From NCBI RefSeq assembly GCF_029626265.1, contig NZ_JARUBN010000001.1:8497001-8561000 (forward strand): 64,000 nucleotides of DNA, given 5' to 3'. A model generated the notes under the pieces. It was not told where the DNA came from, made no database searches, and saw only the letters and a program-made list of their open reading frames with translations. This DNA is from Micromonospora sp. WMMD1102. GTDB taxonomy: Bacteria; Actinomycetota; Actinomycetes; Mycobacteriales; Micromonosporaceae. A program made the translations under genes and the position numbers. Below, in pieces: positions 42,797-51,845 of the stretch (its first letter is position 1; the number at the start of each line of letters is the position of its first letter).

Positions 42797-45700
42797 GGTT
42801 GCTCGGGCTTCGTGCCCGTGCGCAGTGGCCGATGCTCGCGGCCCTGCTGGCGGTGGTCACACTCGGCGCGACGCTGCTCGGCACCTGCGCGCTGCTGGTC
42901 ACCCGGACCGCCGATCGGGCCTTCGAGGTCGCCGCCGGCCGGGCCGCCCCGGCAGAGGTCGGCGTCACCGCCTACACCGTCGACGTGCGGAGAGCCGACA
43001 CCGGCTCGGTGGCCACCGACACCCGCGAACTGCTGACCTCGACCCTCGCCCCGTTCTCCGCGACGACGGCGACCCGGGCGTCGTCCGAGTTCCGGCTGCT
43101 GCCGGAGAGCCTGGTCGACCAGAGCGGCGTCCTGCACGAGACGTACCTGTCGGCGATGGACGACCTGCCGGCCCGGACCGAGCTGGTCGACGGGCGGTGG
43201 CCACGGGCCGCCGGCGGGGCCGTCCCGGTGGAGGCCGTCCTGCTCGAACCGATGGCCCGGCGGCTCGGCCTCGCCCTCGGCAGTCGGGTCCGGCTCGGCG
43301 CGGAGCTGGACCGGGAGCCTGCGCCGCCGGTCGAGGTGGTCGTCGTCGGCGTGGTACGCCCGCTGCCCGGCACCGGTTGGGAGCGCGACCCGCTCGGCGG
43401 GGCCGGCTACGATCCCGCCTTCGGCGACGGGCGCTTCCTGCAACCGGTGCACGCCTACGGGCCGGTGGTCGTCGCGCTGCCCGACCTGCTCTCCGGCGCG
43501 CACACGGTGACCCGGATGGAGATCACCGCCCAGCCGGACCTCTCCGACGCGACCGGTCACGACCTGGAAACCGTCGCCGCCGCGGCCCGCGGTGCCGACC
43601 GGCGGTTGGCGGGAATCCTCGGCGACCGGGTGCGGATCGAGAACGTCGCCTCGCGGCTGCCCCAGACGTTGTCGGCCGCGCGTGCACAGCAGCGGGTCAC
43701 CGCCGGTGCGGTGCTCGCCATCGCCCTGCTCGGCGGGCTGCTGACCGCCGCCGCTCTGGCCCTGGCCGGTCAGCTTACCGCCGGGGTACGCGCCGACGAG
43801 ACCAGCCTGCTGTCGACGTTGGGCTTCGGCGGTGGTCGGCTCGCCGGTACGGCGGCTGCCGAGGGCGCCGGGTTGGCGCTGCTGGCCGCCGTGATCGCCG
43901 TTCCCGCCTCGTCCCTGCTGCATGCCGCCCTGACCCGGCTGCCACCACTTGCCGGCGCCGGCCTCGCCGGCCCGCCGCAGGTGACCGCCCCGCAGGTGCT
44001 GGTGGTGCTCGGCGGCGTACTGGTGCTCGCGGCGGTGCTGGTGGCCCGCGCAGCACGGCCGGTCGCCACGGCCGGCGACCGGCGACAGTCGGCTGGGCCG
44101 CTCGCCCGGTCCGGTGCCGACGTGCTGCTCGTGGCGTTCGGTGCCGTCGGCCTGTGGCAGCTGCACGCCCAGTCGACCGGCGCCGACACCCGGATCGACG
44201 CCGTCCGGGTGGTCGCACCGGCGCTGCTGCTGGCCGCCGGCGCGGTACTGGCGCTTCGCCTGGTGCCGCCCGCGCTGCGCGGTGTCGAGCGGGTGGCCCG
44301 GCGGACCCGGGGGCTGGCGCTTCCGCTGGCCGTGTTCGAGGCGGCCCGCCGGCCACAGGCGGTCGCCGCGGGCCTGCTGGTCGGCCTCACCTGTGCGGCC
44401 GGCACGTTCGGGGTCGGCTTCGGCGCCACCTGGGAGCGGTCGCAGCGCGACCAGGCAGACCTGTCGGTCGGCACCGACCTGGCGATCGCGTTGGCGGCCC
44501 CGCCGGTCGCCGGGCAGGGCGTGGGCGTCAGCGCCGCGACCGGGGGAGCGGTCAGCCCGGCCACCACCCGTGGGGTCGCCATCGGCCAGTGGCTGGGCAG
44601 TGCCGGCGACGCACCCCAGCTGGTCGCGGTGGACACCGGCCGGGCCGGCGCACTGCTCCGGGGGCGACTGGACGGCGACCGTGACTGGGCGGAGGTGGGG
44701 GCCGCGCTGGCGCCGCCGACCCGCGCCGTCGGAGTCGGCGTGCCGCCCGGGGCCGCACTGACCCTGAGCGGCACGGCGACCGGTGCCACCCCGCTCGTGG
44801 TGACCCCGCGACTGCTGTTGCAGGACGGTACGGGCCTGCGGACGACCTGCACCGGGGGACCCGTCCCGCTCGACGGCACGGTGCACCGGTTACCCGAGTG
44901 CGTGCCCGCCGACGGTCTGGAGCTGGTCGGACTCTCGTTGCCGATCGCGCCCGACCCGTCCGCCGGGGTACCCGACGGCGGCAACAGCCAGGTCGCCGTG
45001 ACGCTGGCGGCGCCCGGTGCGCGGGCCACCACCGGTGCGGCGCCGTGGAGCGCCACCTCGGCCCCGCCCGCGCCCGAGATGCTCACCCACTCGGCGGTCG
45101 CGCTAGCCGGCACCGCCTCGGGCACCGAGCTGAGGATGACGACGACCGTCCAGCTCAGCGGCCCGCAGGACGCCGCCCGCGATCTCGTGGTGACCGCCTT
45201 TCCGGCGCCCGGACCGGTGCCCGTGGCCGTCTCGGCCCGGCTCGTCGACGAACTCGGGGTGCGCCGCGGCGCCGTGCTGAGCGTCGCGGCCGGCACCACC
45301 CCCGTGGCCGTCGCCGTCACCGAGGTGGTGCCCGAGGTGCCGGCCGCGCCCGGTGCGGTTGCCATCCTGGCCGACATCGACCTGCTCGCCCGTGCCCTGA
45401 CGGTCGCCGGCAACCCGGAGTATCCGGTGGACGGCTACTGGGTCGGCCAACCAGCCCGGGCGGACGCGGCCGAGCGCGCCGCGGCCCTGCACGTCGGCAC
45501 GGTGCGCAGTCGGGCGGCCGAGACCGACCGGCTCAGTGCCGGACCGTTGCGCGCCGGACTGCCGGCCGCGCTCCGGTTGCTCGTGCCAGCCGCCGCCCTG
45601 CTACTGCTGGCCGGTGTCGTCCTGCACGTTCTCGTCGACCTTCGGGCCCGGGCCGGCCAGGTGGCCCGGCTGCGGGCGTTGGGGCTGACCCGGCGGGAGG

Positions 45701-45978
45701 TCCGGGCGGTGCTGTTCGGCCAGTACGCCGGCCTGCTGCTGCCGCTGCTGATCGCGGGTACGGCCGTCGGTGCCCTCGGCACCGTCGCCGTCGCGCCGCC
45801 GCTGATCCGCTCCGACGCCGGTGCCGCACCTGTCCCGCCCGTCGCGCCGCAGTGGCCGTGGGCGGCCGAGTCGGCCCTGTTCGCCCTGCTGCTGACCGGT
45901 TGCCTGCTCGCGGTGGCGCTGGTGGTCGCCGTCCGGACCCGCCGCGCCGGGGCCGGGTACCTCCGGGTGGGCTCGTGA
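42790..45978 (+). CDS. FtsX/MacB-type ABC transporter permease (1062 aa)
   Basis: A large permease. The first TM (MLAALLAVVTLGATLLGTCA) is followed by a big extracytoplasmic domain (about 35-310). A three-helix FtsX block comes next (VTAGAVLAIALLGGLLTAAA, ALLAAVIAVPASSLLHAA, LVVLGGVLVLAAVLVARAA), then further helices, a second exterior domain and a C-terminal FtsX block (LLVPAAALLLLAGVVLHVLV, YAGLLLPLLIAGTAVGAL, LFALLLTGCLLAVALVVAV). This duplicated layout is usual for actinomycete DUF-FtsX exporters that handle lipids, peptides or cell-wall precursors. GTG 42790 overlaps the ATPase gene by seven bases and has GGAG upstream. The cargo is unknown. Confidence 0.88.
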   Translation: MLRLLGLRARAQWPMLAALLAVVTLGATLLGTCALLVTRTADRAFEVAAGRAAPAEVGVTAYTVDVRRADTGSVATDTRELLTSTLAPFSATTATRASSEFRLLPESLVDQSGVLHETYLSAMDDLPARTELVDGRWPRAAGGAVPVEAVLLEPMARRLGLALGSRVRLGAELDREPAPPVEVVVVGVVRPLPGTGWERDPLGGAGYDPAFGDGRFLQPVHAYGPVVVALPDLLSGAHTVTRMEITAQPDLSDATGHDLETVAAAARGADRRLAGILGDRVRIENVASRLPQTLSAARAQQRVTAGAVLAIALLGGLLTAAALALAGQLTAGVRADETSLLSTLGFGGGRLAGTAAAEGAGLALLAAVIAVPASSLLHAALTRLPPLAGAGLAGPPQVTAPQVLVVLGGVLVLAAVLVARAARPVATAGDRRQSAGPLARSGADVLLVAFGAVGLWQLHAQSTGADTRIDAVRVVAPALLLAAGAVLALRLVPPALRGVERVARRTRGLALPLAVFEAARRPQAVAAGLLVGLTCAAGTFGVGFGATWERSQRDQADLSVGTDLAIALAAPPVAGQGVGVSAATGGAVSPATTRGVAIGQWLGSAGDAPQLVAVDTGRAGALLRGRLDGDRDWAEVGAALAPPTRAVGVGVPPGAALTLSGTATGATPLVVTPRLLLQDGTGLRTTCTGGPVPLDGTVHRLPECVPADGLELVGLSLPIAPDPSAGVPDGGNSQVAVTLAAPGARATTGAAPWSATSAPPAPEMLTHSAVALAGTASGTELRMTTTVQLSGPQDAARDLVVTAFPAPGPVPVAVSARLVDELGVRRGAVLSVAAGTTPVAVAVTEVVPEVPAAPGAVAILADIDLLARALTVAGNPEYPVDGYWVGQPARADAAERAAALHVGTVRSRAAETDRLSAGPLRAGLPAALRLLVPAAALLLLAGVVLHVLVDLRARAGQVARLRALGLTRREVRAVLFGQYAGLLLPLLIAGTAVGALGTVAVAPPLIRSDAGAAPVPPVAPQWPWAAESALFALLLTGCLLAVALVVAVRTRRAGAGYLRVGS

Positions 45979-46036
45979 TCCGGCGGTGGCTGCCCGCGCC
46001 GGGTCGGTTCGTGATCCGGCGCTGGCTGCCCGCACC
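45975..46036. repeat. 36-bp-period direct repeat at the permease 2 start
   Basis: GTGATCCGGCG followed by TGGCTGCCCGC occurs at 45975 and again at 46011 with three mismatches in 26 bases. Each copy carries its own in-frame GTG, so the gene has two candidate starts encoding the same first nine residues. Confidence 0.7.
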
Positions 46037-48788
46037 GCACTGGCCGACGGTGCGCGGCCGGCCCCGGTTCGACGCCGGGCCGCTGCTGCTGACCGCGGTC
46101 GTCGTCGCCTCCGTCGTAGGGTTCGCCGGCGCCGTGCCGCCGCTGATCCGGGCCACCGCCGACAGTGCCGTGCAGGACGCGGTACGTCAGGCCGGCGACG
46201 ATGCGGTGGTCCGGGTACACGCGGGTTGGGAGCCGGACGCCGGGCCGAACGGCGGGCGGGTCCGGGACCCGTACCTCGCCGAGACCGTCGACGACCTGGG
46301 CGGGATGGCCGAGGACGAACTCGGGCCCGAGCTGGCGGCGATGCTGCGGCCACCCGTCACCACCGTCACCAGCGGCACCTTGAAGATCACCGACGGAAGC
46401 GTGCAACGCACCTTCCAGCTCAGCTATCTCGGCGGCGGTGCCGCCTCGACCGGCGGCGGTCCGGGCGTCACCTGGATCGCGGGCGGGGCGCCCCGGGCGG
46501 TCGTCCCGGAGTGGCAGAACCGGATCGAGGTCCCGTACGGTGGGCCGCCCTGGCCGGTGCAGGTCGGCCTGTCGAAGACGGACGCCGAAGCGCTCGGCGT
46601 CGGCCCCGGTGACCGCATCCCCCTCGAAGACCAGCAGCGGAACGAAAAACACGTCCAGGTCAGCGGCATCTTCGAGGCGACCGATCCGGACGATCCGGCC
46701 TGGCAGCTCGCGCCGTGGCTGTTGCGGCCCGTGCCCGGGGTGGACGGGGTGGGCAGCACCCGGCTCGCCGGGCTGCTCTCCGCCGACTCGCTGCCGGACG
46801 CCCGGCTCGCCTTCGAGGACGACGAGCTGGACCGGGTCGTCTGGTTCGGTCCGGACCCCGAGGCGCTCGGCCAGGATTCCGCCGCGCGGGTCGCCGCGAC
46901 CGTGGTCGCCCTGAAGAGCACCTCCGGTTCGTACGCCGCCTATGGCGGCACGCTGCGCTGGGAGACCCGGCTCGACAACGTGCTACGTGATGTCCGGACC
47001 CGGATCGCCGCCGCCACCGCGCAGGCGTCGGTACTGCTCATCGGGGTGCTGACCGTCGCGGTACTGGTGCTGCTGCTCGCCGCCGACCTGCTGGTCCGGC
47101 GCCGCGCCCCGGCGCTGGCCGCCGCCCGGCAGCGCGGGGTCGCCCTGCCGGATCTCGGCACGGAACTGCTTGTCGAGTCCACCTTACTGGCGCTGGGGGC
47201 CGCCGCGGTCGGGCTCGGGCTGGCCGCTGCCGTGGCCCCGGATGTCTCGTTGGGCTGGGCGGCCCCGGTGGTCCTCGCCGCCGTCGCCGCCAGTCCGGTG
47301 CTCGGCACGCTCGCCGCCGCCCGGGCCATCCGGGGGCGGCGCGTCCTGGCCAACCGGGCGGCCCGCCGTTGGGTCCGCCGCACCGGCGAAATCCGCCGGG
47401 CCACCCTGGAGGCCGGGCTGGTGGCCGCCGCGGTGGCCGCGTTCGTCGCACTGCACCAGCGCGGAATCCTGCCGGCGGTGCCGGCCGGCGCGCCGATCGG
47501 TCCGGACGCCGGTCAGGACGACGGCCTGGCGCTGCCGGCGAGTGCGCCGGCACTCGGTGCGCTCGCCGGTGCGCTCGTCCTGCTCCGGCTGCTGCCGGTC
47601 GGCACCCGCCTCGCGCTGCGGCGCTCCCTGCGGTCCGGCCGCCCGCTCGTGGTGTTCGGTGCCGCGCGGGCGGCCGCGACCTCGGCCCGGGTGCTTCCGC
47701 TGCTGCTCCTAGTGACCGCCGTCGCGCTGGCGGCGTTCACGGTCACGCTCCAGGCCACGGTCGTCCGGGGGCTGACGGCCGGCGCGTGGCGTACGGTCGG
47801 CGCCGACGCCCGACTCGACGTCGTCTCGGCGGACGCCGCCGCCACCGCAGGGGCCGCGCAGCGGATCGCCGCCGCGCCCGGGGTCCGGCAGGTGGTTGTC
47901 GCGGAGGTGACCGACGGGGACCGGATCACCGCCGATTCGGCGGTTGTCACGCCGCGTCTGATCATCGTCGACGCCGCCGCGTTCCGGCGGCTGCTGGCCA
48001 CGACGCCGCTGCCGGACGGGCCGGAACTCGACCGGCTCGCCGCGCCCGGCTCCGGTCCCGTGCCAGCGCTGGTGAGTTCCGCCGACGGCCGACTGCGGCC
48101 CGGCATGCGGTTGGAACTGCGCCACCGGGACGGCCCGGCCGTACCGCTCGCGGCGGTCGGCACCGCGCCGACCGTCGGCGACGTCGACGACGTGGTCGTC
48201 GTCGACGCCGCCGCCGTTGCCGCCGCCGGTGTCCCGGTCGTGCCGAACACGGTGTGGGCGGCCGGCCCCGGCGCGGCTCGGGCGGTCACCGACAACGCCG
48301 CCGTGGGCGACACCGCCGTCCGCGCGGAGGTGCTGGCGGAGCGCCGGAACGCACCGCTCTCGCTGGGTCTGCTGCGGCTGGGCTGGGTTTCGGCGGCGAT
48401 GCTGCTGGCGATGGGGCTGCTCGGGCTCGCGCTCGGTGCGGCGGCGAGCGCGCCGGAACGGTGGCAGACGCTGACCCGGCTGCGCACGCTCGGGCTGCGC
48501 CCGGTGGACGCCCGCTGGGTCGCCGCGGGGGAGCTGCTGCCGCCGGTCGCCGTCGCCGCGGTGGGCGGGCCGCTGCTCGGGGTACTGCTCGCGAGCCAGC
48601 TGCCCGGTCCGCTCGCGCTGCGTCGGCTGACCGGGCAGGCCGCCGACCCGGCCCTGGCGCTGCCGTGGTGGCAGCTCGGCCTGCTCGTCGCCGCGCTGGT
48701 GGTGGCGGCCGTCTCGGTACTGCGCATCGAGTTCGCGTTGCGCCGTCGCTGGCGCCTCGGTGAGGTCCTCCGGGCCGGTGGGGGATAG
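45975..48788 (+). CDS. FtsX/MacB-type ABC transporter permease 2 (937 aa)
   Basis: The second large permease of the operon. An N-terminal TM (LLLTAVVVASVVGFAGAVPP) is followed by an exterior domain, FtsX helices (ASVLLIGVLTVAVLVLLLAA, STLLALGAAAVGLGLAAAVA), a second exterior domain and C-terminal helices (AAMLLAMGLLGLALGAAASA, LGLLVAALVVAAVSVLRIEF). GTG 45975 overlaps the previous stop as GTGA. The N-terminus holds a direct duplication: VIRRWLPAP occurs twice, 12 residues apart, so GTG 46011 is an alternative start inside the second copy. It ends one base before the converging lipase gene. The whole ABC operon, 41043-48788, is translationally coupled at every junction. Confidence 0.88.
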   Translation: MIRRWLPAPGRFVIRRWLPAPHWPTVRGRPRFDAGPLLLTAVVVASVVGFAGAVPPLIRATADSAVQDAVRQAGDDAVVRVHAGWEPDAGPNGGRVRDPYLAETVDDLGGMAEDELGPELAAMLRPPVTTVTSGTLKITDGSVQRTFQLSYLGGGAASTGGGPGVTWIAGGAPRAVVPEWQNRIEVPYGGPPWPVQVGLSKTDAEALGVGPGDRIPLEDQQRNEKHVQVSGIFEATDPDDPAWQLAPWLLRPVPGVDGVGSTRLAGLLSADSLPDARLAFEDDELDRVVWFGPDPEALGQDSAARVAATVVALKSTSGSYAAYGGTLRWETRLDNVLRDVRTRIAAATAQASVLLIGVLTVAVLVLLLAADLLVRRRAPALAAARQRGVALPDLGTELLVESTLLALGAAAVGLGLAAAVAPDVSLGWAAPVVLAAVAASPVLGTLAAARAIRGRRVLANRAARRWVRRTGEIRRATLEAGLVAAAVAAFVALHQRGILPAVPAGAPIGPDAGQDDGLALPASAPALGALAGALVLLRLLPVGTRLALRRSLRSGRPLVVFGAARAAATSARVLPLLLLVTAVALAAFTVTLQATVVRGLTAGAWRTVGADARLDVVSADAAATAGAAQRIAAAPGVRQVVVAEVTDGDRITADSAVVTPRLIIVDAAAFRRLLATTPLPDGPELDRLAAPGSGPVPALVSSADGRLRPGMRLELRHRDGPAVPLAAVGTAPTVGDVDDVVVVDAAAVAAAGVPVVPNTVWAAGPGAARAVTDNAAVGDTAVRAEVLAERRNAPLSLGLLRLGWVSAAMLLAMGLLGLALGAAASAPERWQTLTRLRTLGLRPVDARWVAAGELLPPVAVAAVGGPLLGVLLASQLPGPLALRRLTGQAADPALALPWWQLGLLVAALVVAAVSVLRIEFALRRRWRLGEVLRAGGG

Positions 48789-48789
48789 C

Positions 48790-49599
48790 TCAGCTCCGCA
48801 GAGCGTTCTCCACGATGCCGGCGTACCCGGCGTGTCCGGCCCGGTTCGGGTGGTAGGACTCGCCGATCGGGTTGGACGTACCGTTCAGCCACTCGACGTC
48901 GTCGCAGACCGCGTGCCCGGTGAACGGTCCCCGGGCGTCGACGAAGGCGAACCCGTGTGCGGCGGCCCGGGCGGCGACGGTGCTGGCGAGCAGGTCCGCC
49001 GCGGCATTGAGTTCGGCCTGCTCACCGGGGGAGATCCGGGCGATGATGTTGCACTCCTCGCCGTTGAACAGCCGGGGGTAGCCGACCACCGCGATCCGGG
49101 CGTTCGGGGCCAGGCCGCGGATCCGGGAGTAGAGCTGGTCGAGCCGGCCGGGCAGGGTGTTCCGGATGGTGTTCTCCGCGCCGTCGATCTGGGACCAGCA
49201 GGTGGTGGGCCAGGGCAGCGCGCACTGCACGATCACCGACGACCAGCCGATGTCGTTGCCGCCGGCCTGCACGGTGACGTAGTTGGTGGCCGGGTTGAGG
49301 CTGCCGAGCTGGCCGTTGAGCACGCTGGAGGTGGTGGCTCCGGCGCAGGCGGGGAAGCTGAGCGTGGCGCCGAGCCGGGCGGCGTCGAGCACCGGGTAGG
49401 AGTGCCGGGAGCGCTGGCAGGAGCCGCTGTCCGAGTAGTACTCCCGGGTGCCGGTGCCGGAGGCGTACGAGTCGCCGAGTGCGGTGTAGGTGGTGGCCGC
49501 CGCGTATCCGGGCGGGGCGGCCAGGCCGACGGCGAGGGCGGTGACGAGGGTGACGGTGAGGGCGGCTAGCAGGGGGACCAGGCGACGAGGCAGCGACAA
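48790..49599 (-). CDS. Secreted SGNH/GDSL lipase
   Basis: A 269-residue secreted hydrolase. The signal peptide is MSLPRRLVPLLAALTVTLVT with cleavage near YAA|ATT. Block I is YTALGDSYASGTG (catalytic Ser), block III AGGNDIG (oxyanion Asn) and block V SYHPNRAGH (catalytic His). Six cysteines in the mature part (for example SCQRS, PACAG, VQCALP, TTCWS) suggest three disulfides. This is the organisation of Streptomyces SGNH lipases such as SCO1725. ATG 49599 has GGAGG upstream. It converges on the ABC permease with a one-base gap between stops. An inverted repeat lies just upstream of its start. Confidence 0.92.
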   Translation of the reverse strand: MSLPRRLVPLLAALTVTLVTALAVGLAAPPGYAAATTYTALGDSYASGTGTREYYSDSGSCQRSRHSYPVLDAARLGATLSFPACAGATTSSVLNGQLGSLNPATNYVTVQAGGNDIGWSSVIVQCALPWPTTCWSQIDGAENTIRNTLPGRLDQLYSRIRGLAPNARIAVVGYPRLFNGEECNIIARISPGEQAELNAAADLLASTVAARAAAHGFAFVDARGPFTGHAVCDDVEWLNGTSNPIGESYHPNRAGHAGYAGIVENALRS

Positions 49600-49609
49600 G
49601 GTTGGCCTC

Positions 49610-49635
49610 CTGACATAGGCATCTGTAGATGTCAG
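49610..49635. promoter_or_regulatory. Inverted repeat upstream of the lipase gene
   Basis: CTGACAT (49610-49616) and ATGTCAG (49629-49635) form a perfect 7-bp dyad with a 12-base centre, about 10 bases before the lipase start on the minus strand. It could be an operator or a leader hairpin over the ribosome binding site. Confidence 0.5.
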
Positions 49636-49712
49636 GTTGGCGGCTTCCTACGCCCTGCGGAAGTAGCCGTGCAGGTTTCTTTCCTTCCGTTCACCCCCGG
49701 TTACGGCGTACG

Positions 49713-51287
49713 TCAGCGGGCCGCGATGGCGTGGAAGGCGCCGGCCCGGGTGCCGACGTAGATCCGGCCCCGCCACACCGCCGGGGTCGACTCGATGCAG
49801 CCGCCCAGCTTCACCTTCCACAACGGCTTCGGCGCGGCAGTGGTGTCGGCGACGTCGTAGCCGTGCAGCACGCCGGCACAGTCCCCGATCACGAGTACGT
49901 CGTCGACCACCACCGGGGACTGCCAGGTCGGGCCGGGCAGCTCGAAACGCCACCGTACGGCCCCGGTCGCCCGGTCGACGCCGAGCACCTCGCCGCCCTG
50001 GGTGTCGAAGATCGCGATGTCCCGGTGCAGCGCCGGGCTGCCCCAGATGCCGGCCGGCCGGCGGGCGTGGTCGTCCACGTGCCACACGCTCGGGTCGCCC
50101 GCACGCTTCGGGTCGAGCTTCATCATCTGTCCGACCTGCTTCGACCTCGCCGTGCCGCGCTCGTACTCGGAGCCGACGTAGAGCGCGCCGGTCTCGTCGA
50201 CCGCGATCGAGGCGTCCGTGTCGTCACCGGTCCAGTACCGGAACACCCGCTTCGGCTTGCGCCCCTGCTTCAGGCCGCTGATGTCCCAGCCCTGCACCAG
50301 CCCGCCCGAGTTGGCGAAGTAGACGGTGTTGCCCGAGACGGCCACCGAGTTCTCGATCGAGACCATCCGGTCGTCCACGTCGCGGAGCAGCCGCGCGTCC
50401 CAGCCGGGCGCGTTGAACACCAGCTTCGGCCTGACCGTCACCTTGCCGTCGCGGCCGTACCTGCGGTTGAGCTTGACGATGTGGAACTGGCTGTTCTCGC
50501 CGCCGAGGAAGAGGTAGTCGTCGAGGATCAGGCCGGCGCCGTCGAAGTCGTCGTTCCACAACGTCGGCGAGACCGCCCGGGCGGAGAGCTTCCACAGCTC
50601 GGTCGGCCGGCCCCGGTCGATCGCGATCACCCGGTAGTAGTTGTCCCGCGATCCGGAGTAGACCAGCGGGTAGCCGTCCGGGTCGACGGTCACCGAGCCC
50701 TTGATGATGTCCCCGGTCGGGAAGTCGGGCAGGATCCGCTCGCCGCTCTCGGCATCCAGGAAGTGAATCCGGTGGTCGTACGCCCCGAAGACCACCCAGG
50801 TCCGCCCGTCCCGCTCGAAGACGGCGGGTTGGCCGGTCCAGCCCGTACCGCACCAGGTGCGGGTGCCCTTCTCGTCGGTGGACTTCCCGCACAGTCCGCC
50901 GCTGGCCGGGAACCGCCACTGCCGGGCCGGAGTGGTCCGGGGCATCGGGCCGGTGCCGTAGTACGTCCGGGTGGGGTTGCCCCGGAAGGTGAGCAGGCCG
51001 GAGACCGTGTCGCCGTACGGCTTGCCGACGCGGGCCGGATCCGACCAGCCGGTGAAGGCGACAGGTGCGGCGCCGCTGCCGCCGCCCTCCGGAGTGGGGC
51101 TGGCACTGCCCGACCAGCTCGGGCCACTCTCGGGCGCGGCGTCGCCCGACTCGCAGGAGGTGAGGCCGAGCACGGCCACCAGTCCGAGCGCGACGATCCT
51201 GGTCGCGGCCGGGGCGGATCCTGAACGCGGTCGTCCGGTCACCGCAACAGTGTGCCTACCGGGGGCAGGCACCGACAGGGTCACCAT
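49713..51287 (-). CDS. PQQ-repeat (beta-propeller) lipoprotein
   Basis: A protein of about 524 residues. The N-terminus has a lipoprotein signal (TRIVALGLVAVLGLTSC), with the Cys after LTS as lipid anchor. The mature part holds a PQQ/WD-like propeller with blades such as GSVTVDPDGYPLVYSGSRDN, ASIAVDETGALYVGSEYE, GSPALHRDIAIFDTQGGEVL and STPAVWRGRIYVGTRAGAFH. ATG 51287 fits the signal peptide; GTG 51242 is an alternative that gives a shorter, more typical n-region. No PQQ-dehydrogenase metal site is recognisable, so a binding or scaffold role outside the membrane is more likely than an enzyme. It lies 113 bp upstream of the lipase gene on the same strand. Confidence 0.85.
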   Translation of the reverse strand: MVTLSVPAPGRHTVAVTGRPRSGSAPAATRIVALGLVAVLGLTSCESGDAAPESGPSWSGSASPTPEGGGSGAAPVAFTGWSDPARVGKPYGDTVSGLLTFRGNPTRTYYGTGPMPRTTPARQWRFPASGGLCGKSTDEKGTRTWCGTGWTGQPAVFERDGRTWVVFGAYDHRIHFLDAESGERILPDFPTGDIIKGSVTVDPDGYPLVYSGSRDNYYRVIAIDRGRPTELWKLSARAVSPTLWNDDFDGAGLILDDYLFLGGENSQFHIVKLNRRYGRDGKVTVRPKLVFNAPGWDARLLRDVDDRMVSIENSVAVSGNTVYFANSGGLVQGWDISGLKQGRKPKRVFRYWTGDDTDASIAVDETGALYVGSEYERGTARSKQVGQMMKLDPKRAGDPSVWHVDDHARRPAGIWGSPALHRDIAIFDTQGGEVLGVDRATGAVRWRFELPGPTWQSPVVVDDVLVIGDCAGVLHGYDVADTTAAPKPLWKVKLGGCIESTPAVWRGRIYVGTRAGAFHAIAAR

Positions 51288-51576
51288 TCGGTCCGATCGA
51301 TGTCGGCTCGTTCCGGTGGGCTCCGGACCATGATCGGCGGAGCCGGCATCCGGTGAACGGAGGATCCCGGCGGGCAGCCGGCCGACGTTGACTCCCGTTC
51401 GGGGCGTGGAAGCGCGTTGGCCCACGTCGGCGGGGTTGTCGGAGCGGCCTGGACGGGTAGCTGATGTCGTTCTAGGCGGCCTGCACCATACGCCCGTTGT
51501 GGTCGGCGGTGCGTCGGTCGGAAATCTGACTTAACATCACCCGTTGTGCCGCTGATCCAGGGTGGTTAAGCTCCTT

Positions 51577-51634
51577 GGTGCGCGCCCCAATCGCCCGCTT
51601 CCCCCGTGGCAGGCGATCGGGGCGCGCACCTTTT
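51577..51634. terminator. Strong intrinsic terminator hairpin
   Basis: A 19-bp stem (51577-51595 with 51612-51630, one G-T wobble) with a 16-nt loop is followed by TTTT on the plus strand. No plus-strand gene precedes it closely. It most likely ends the minus-strand pmt transcript (stop 51846) in a bidirectional manner, or an unrecognised short plus-strand RNA. The 51288-51576 segment before it contains no gene I can support. Confidence 0.7.
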
Positions 51635-51845
51635 GGCTGTGGTCCGTGTCTTGTCCGTGGCCGTGTCGCCTCCCGAGCCAGCCCTTCCGGCGAGATCACC
51701 GCGCCGCCACCGCGTGCCGGCAGAGGCCGACGCACACCCGAGACCATCCGACGCCCACCCACCCCGGCCGTCCACCGTGGAGCCGCCCGCCGCACCTCGC
51801 GGTCGGCAGACGGCTCCGGACGCCGGGTCCGGGGTTACGGGGCAA

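Noticed and set aside
42268..44886. Minus-strand open frame of 872 codons opposite the ABC permease
   Set aside because: Typical high-GC antisense frame; the plus-strand permease has TM helices, coupling and homology.
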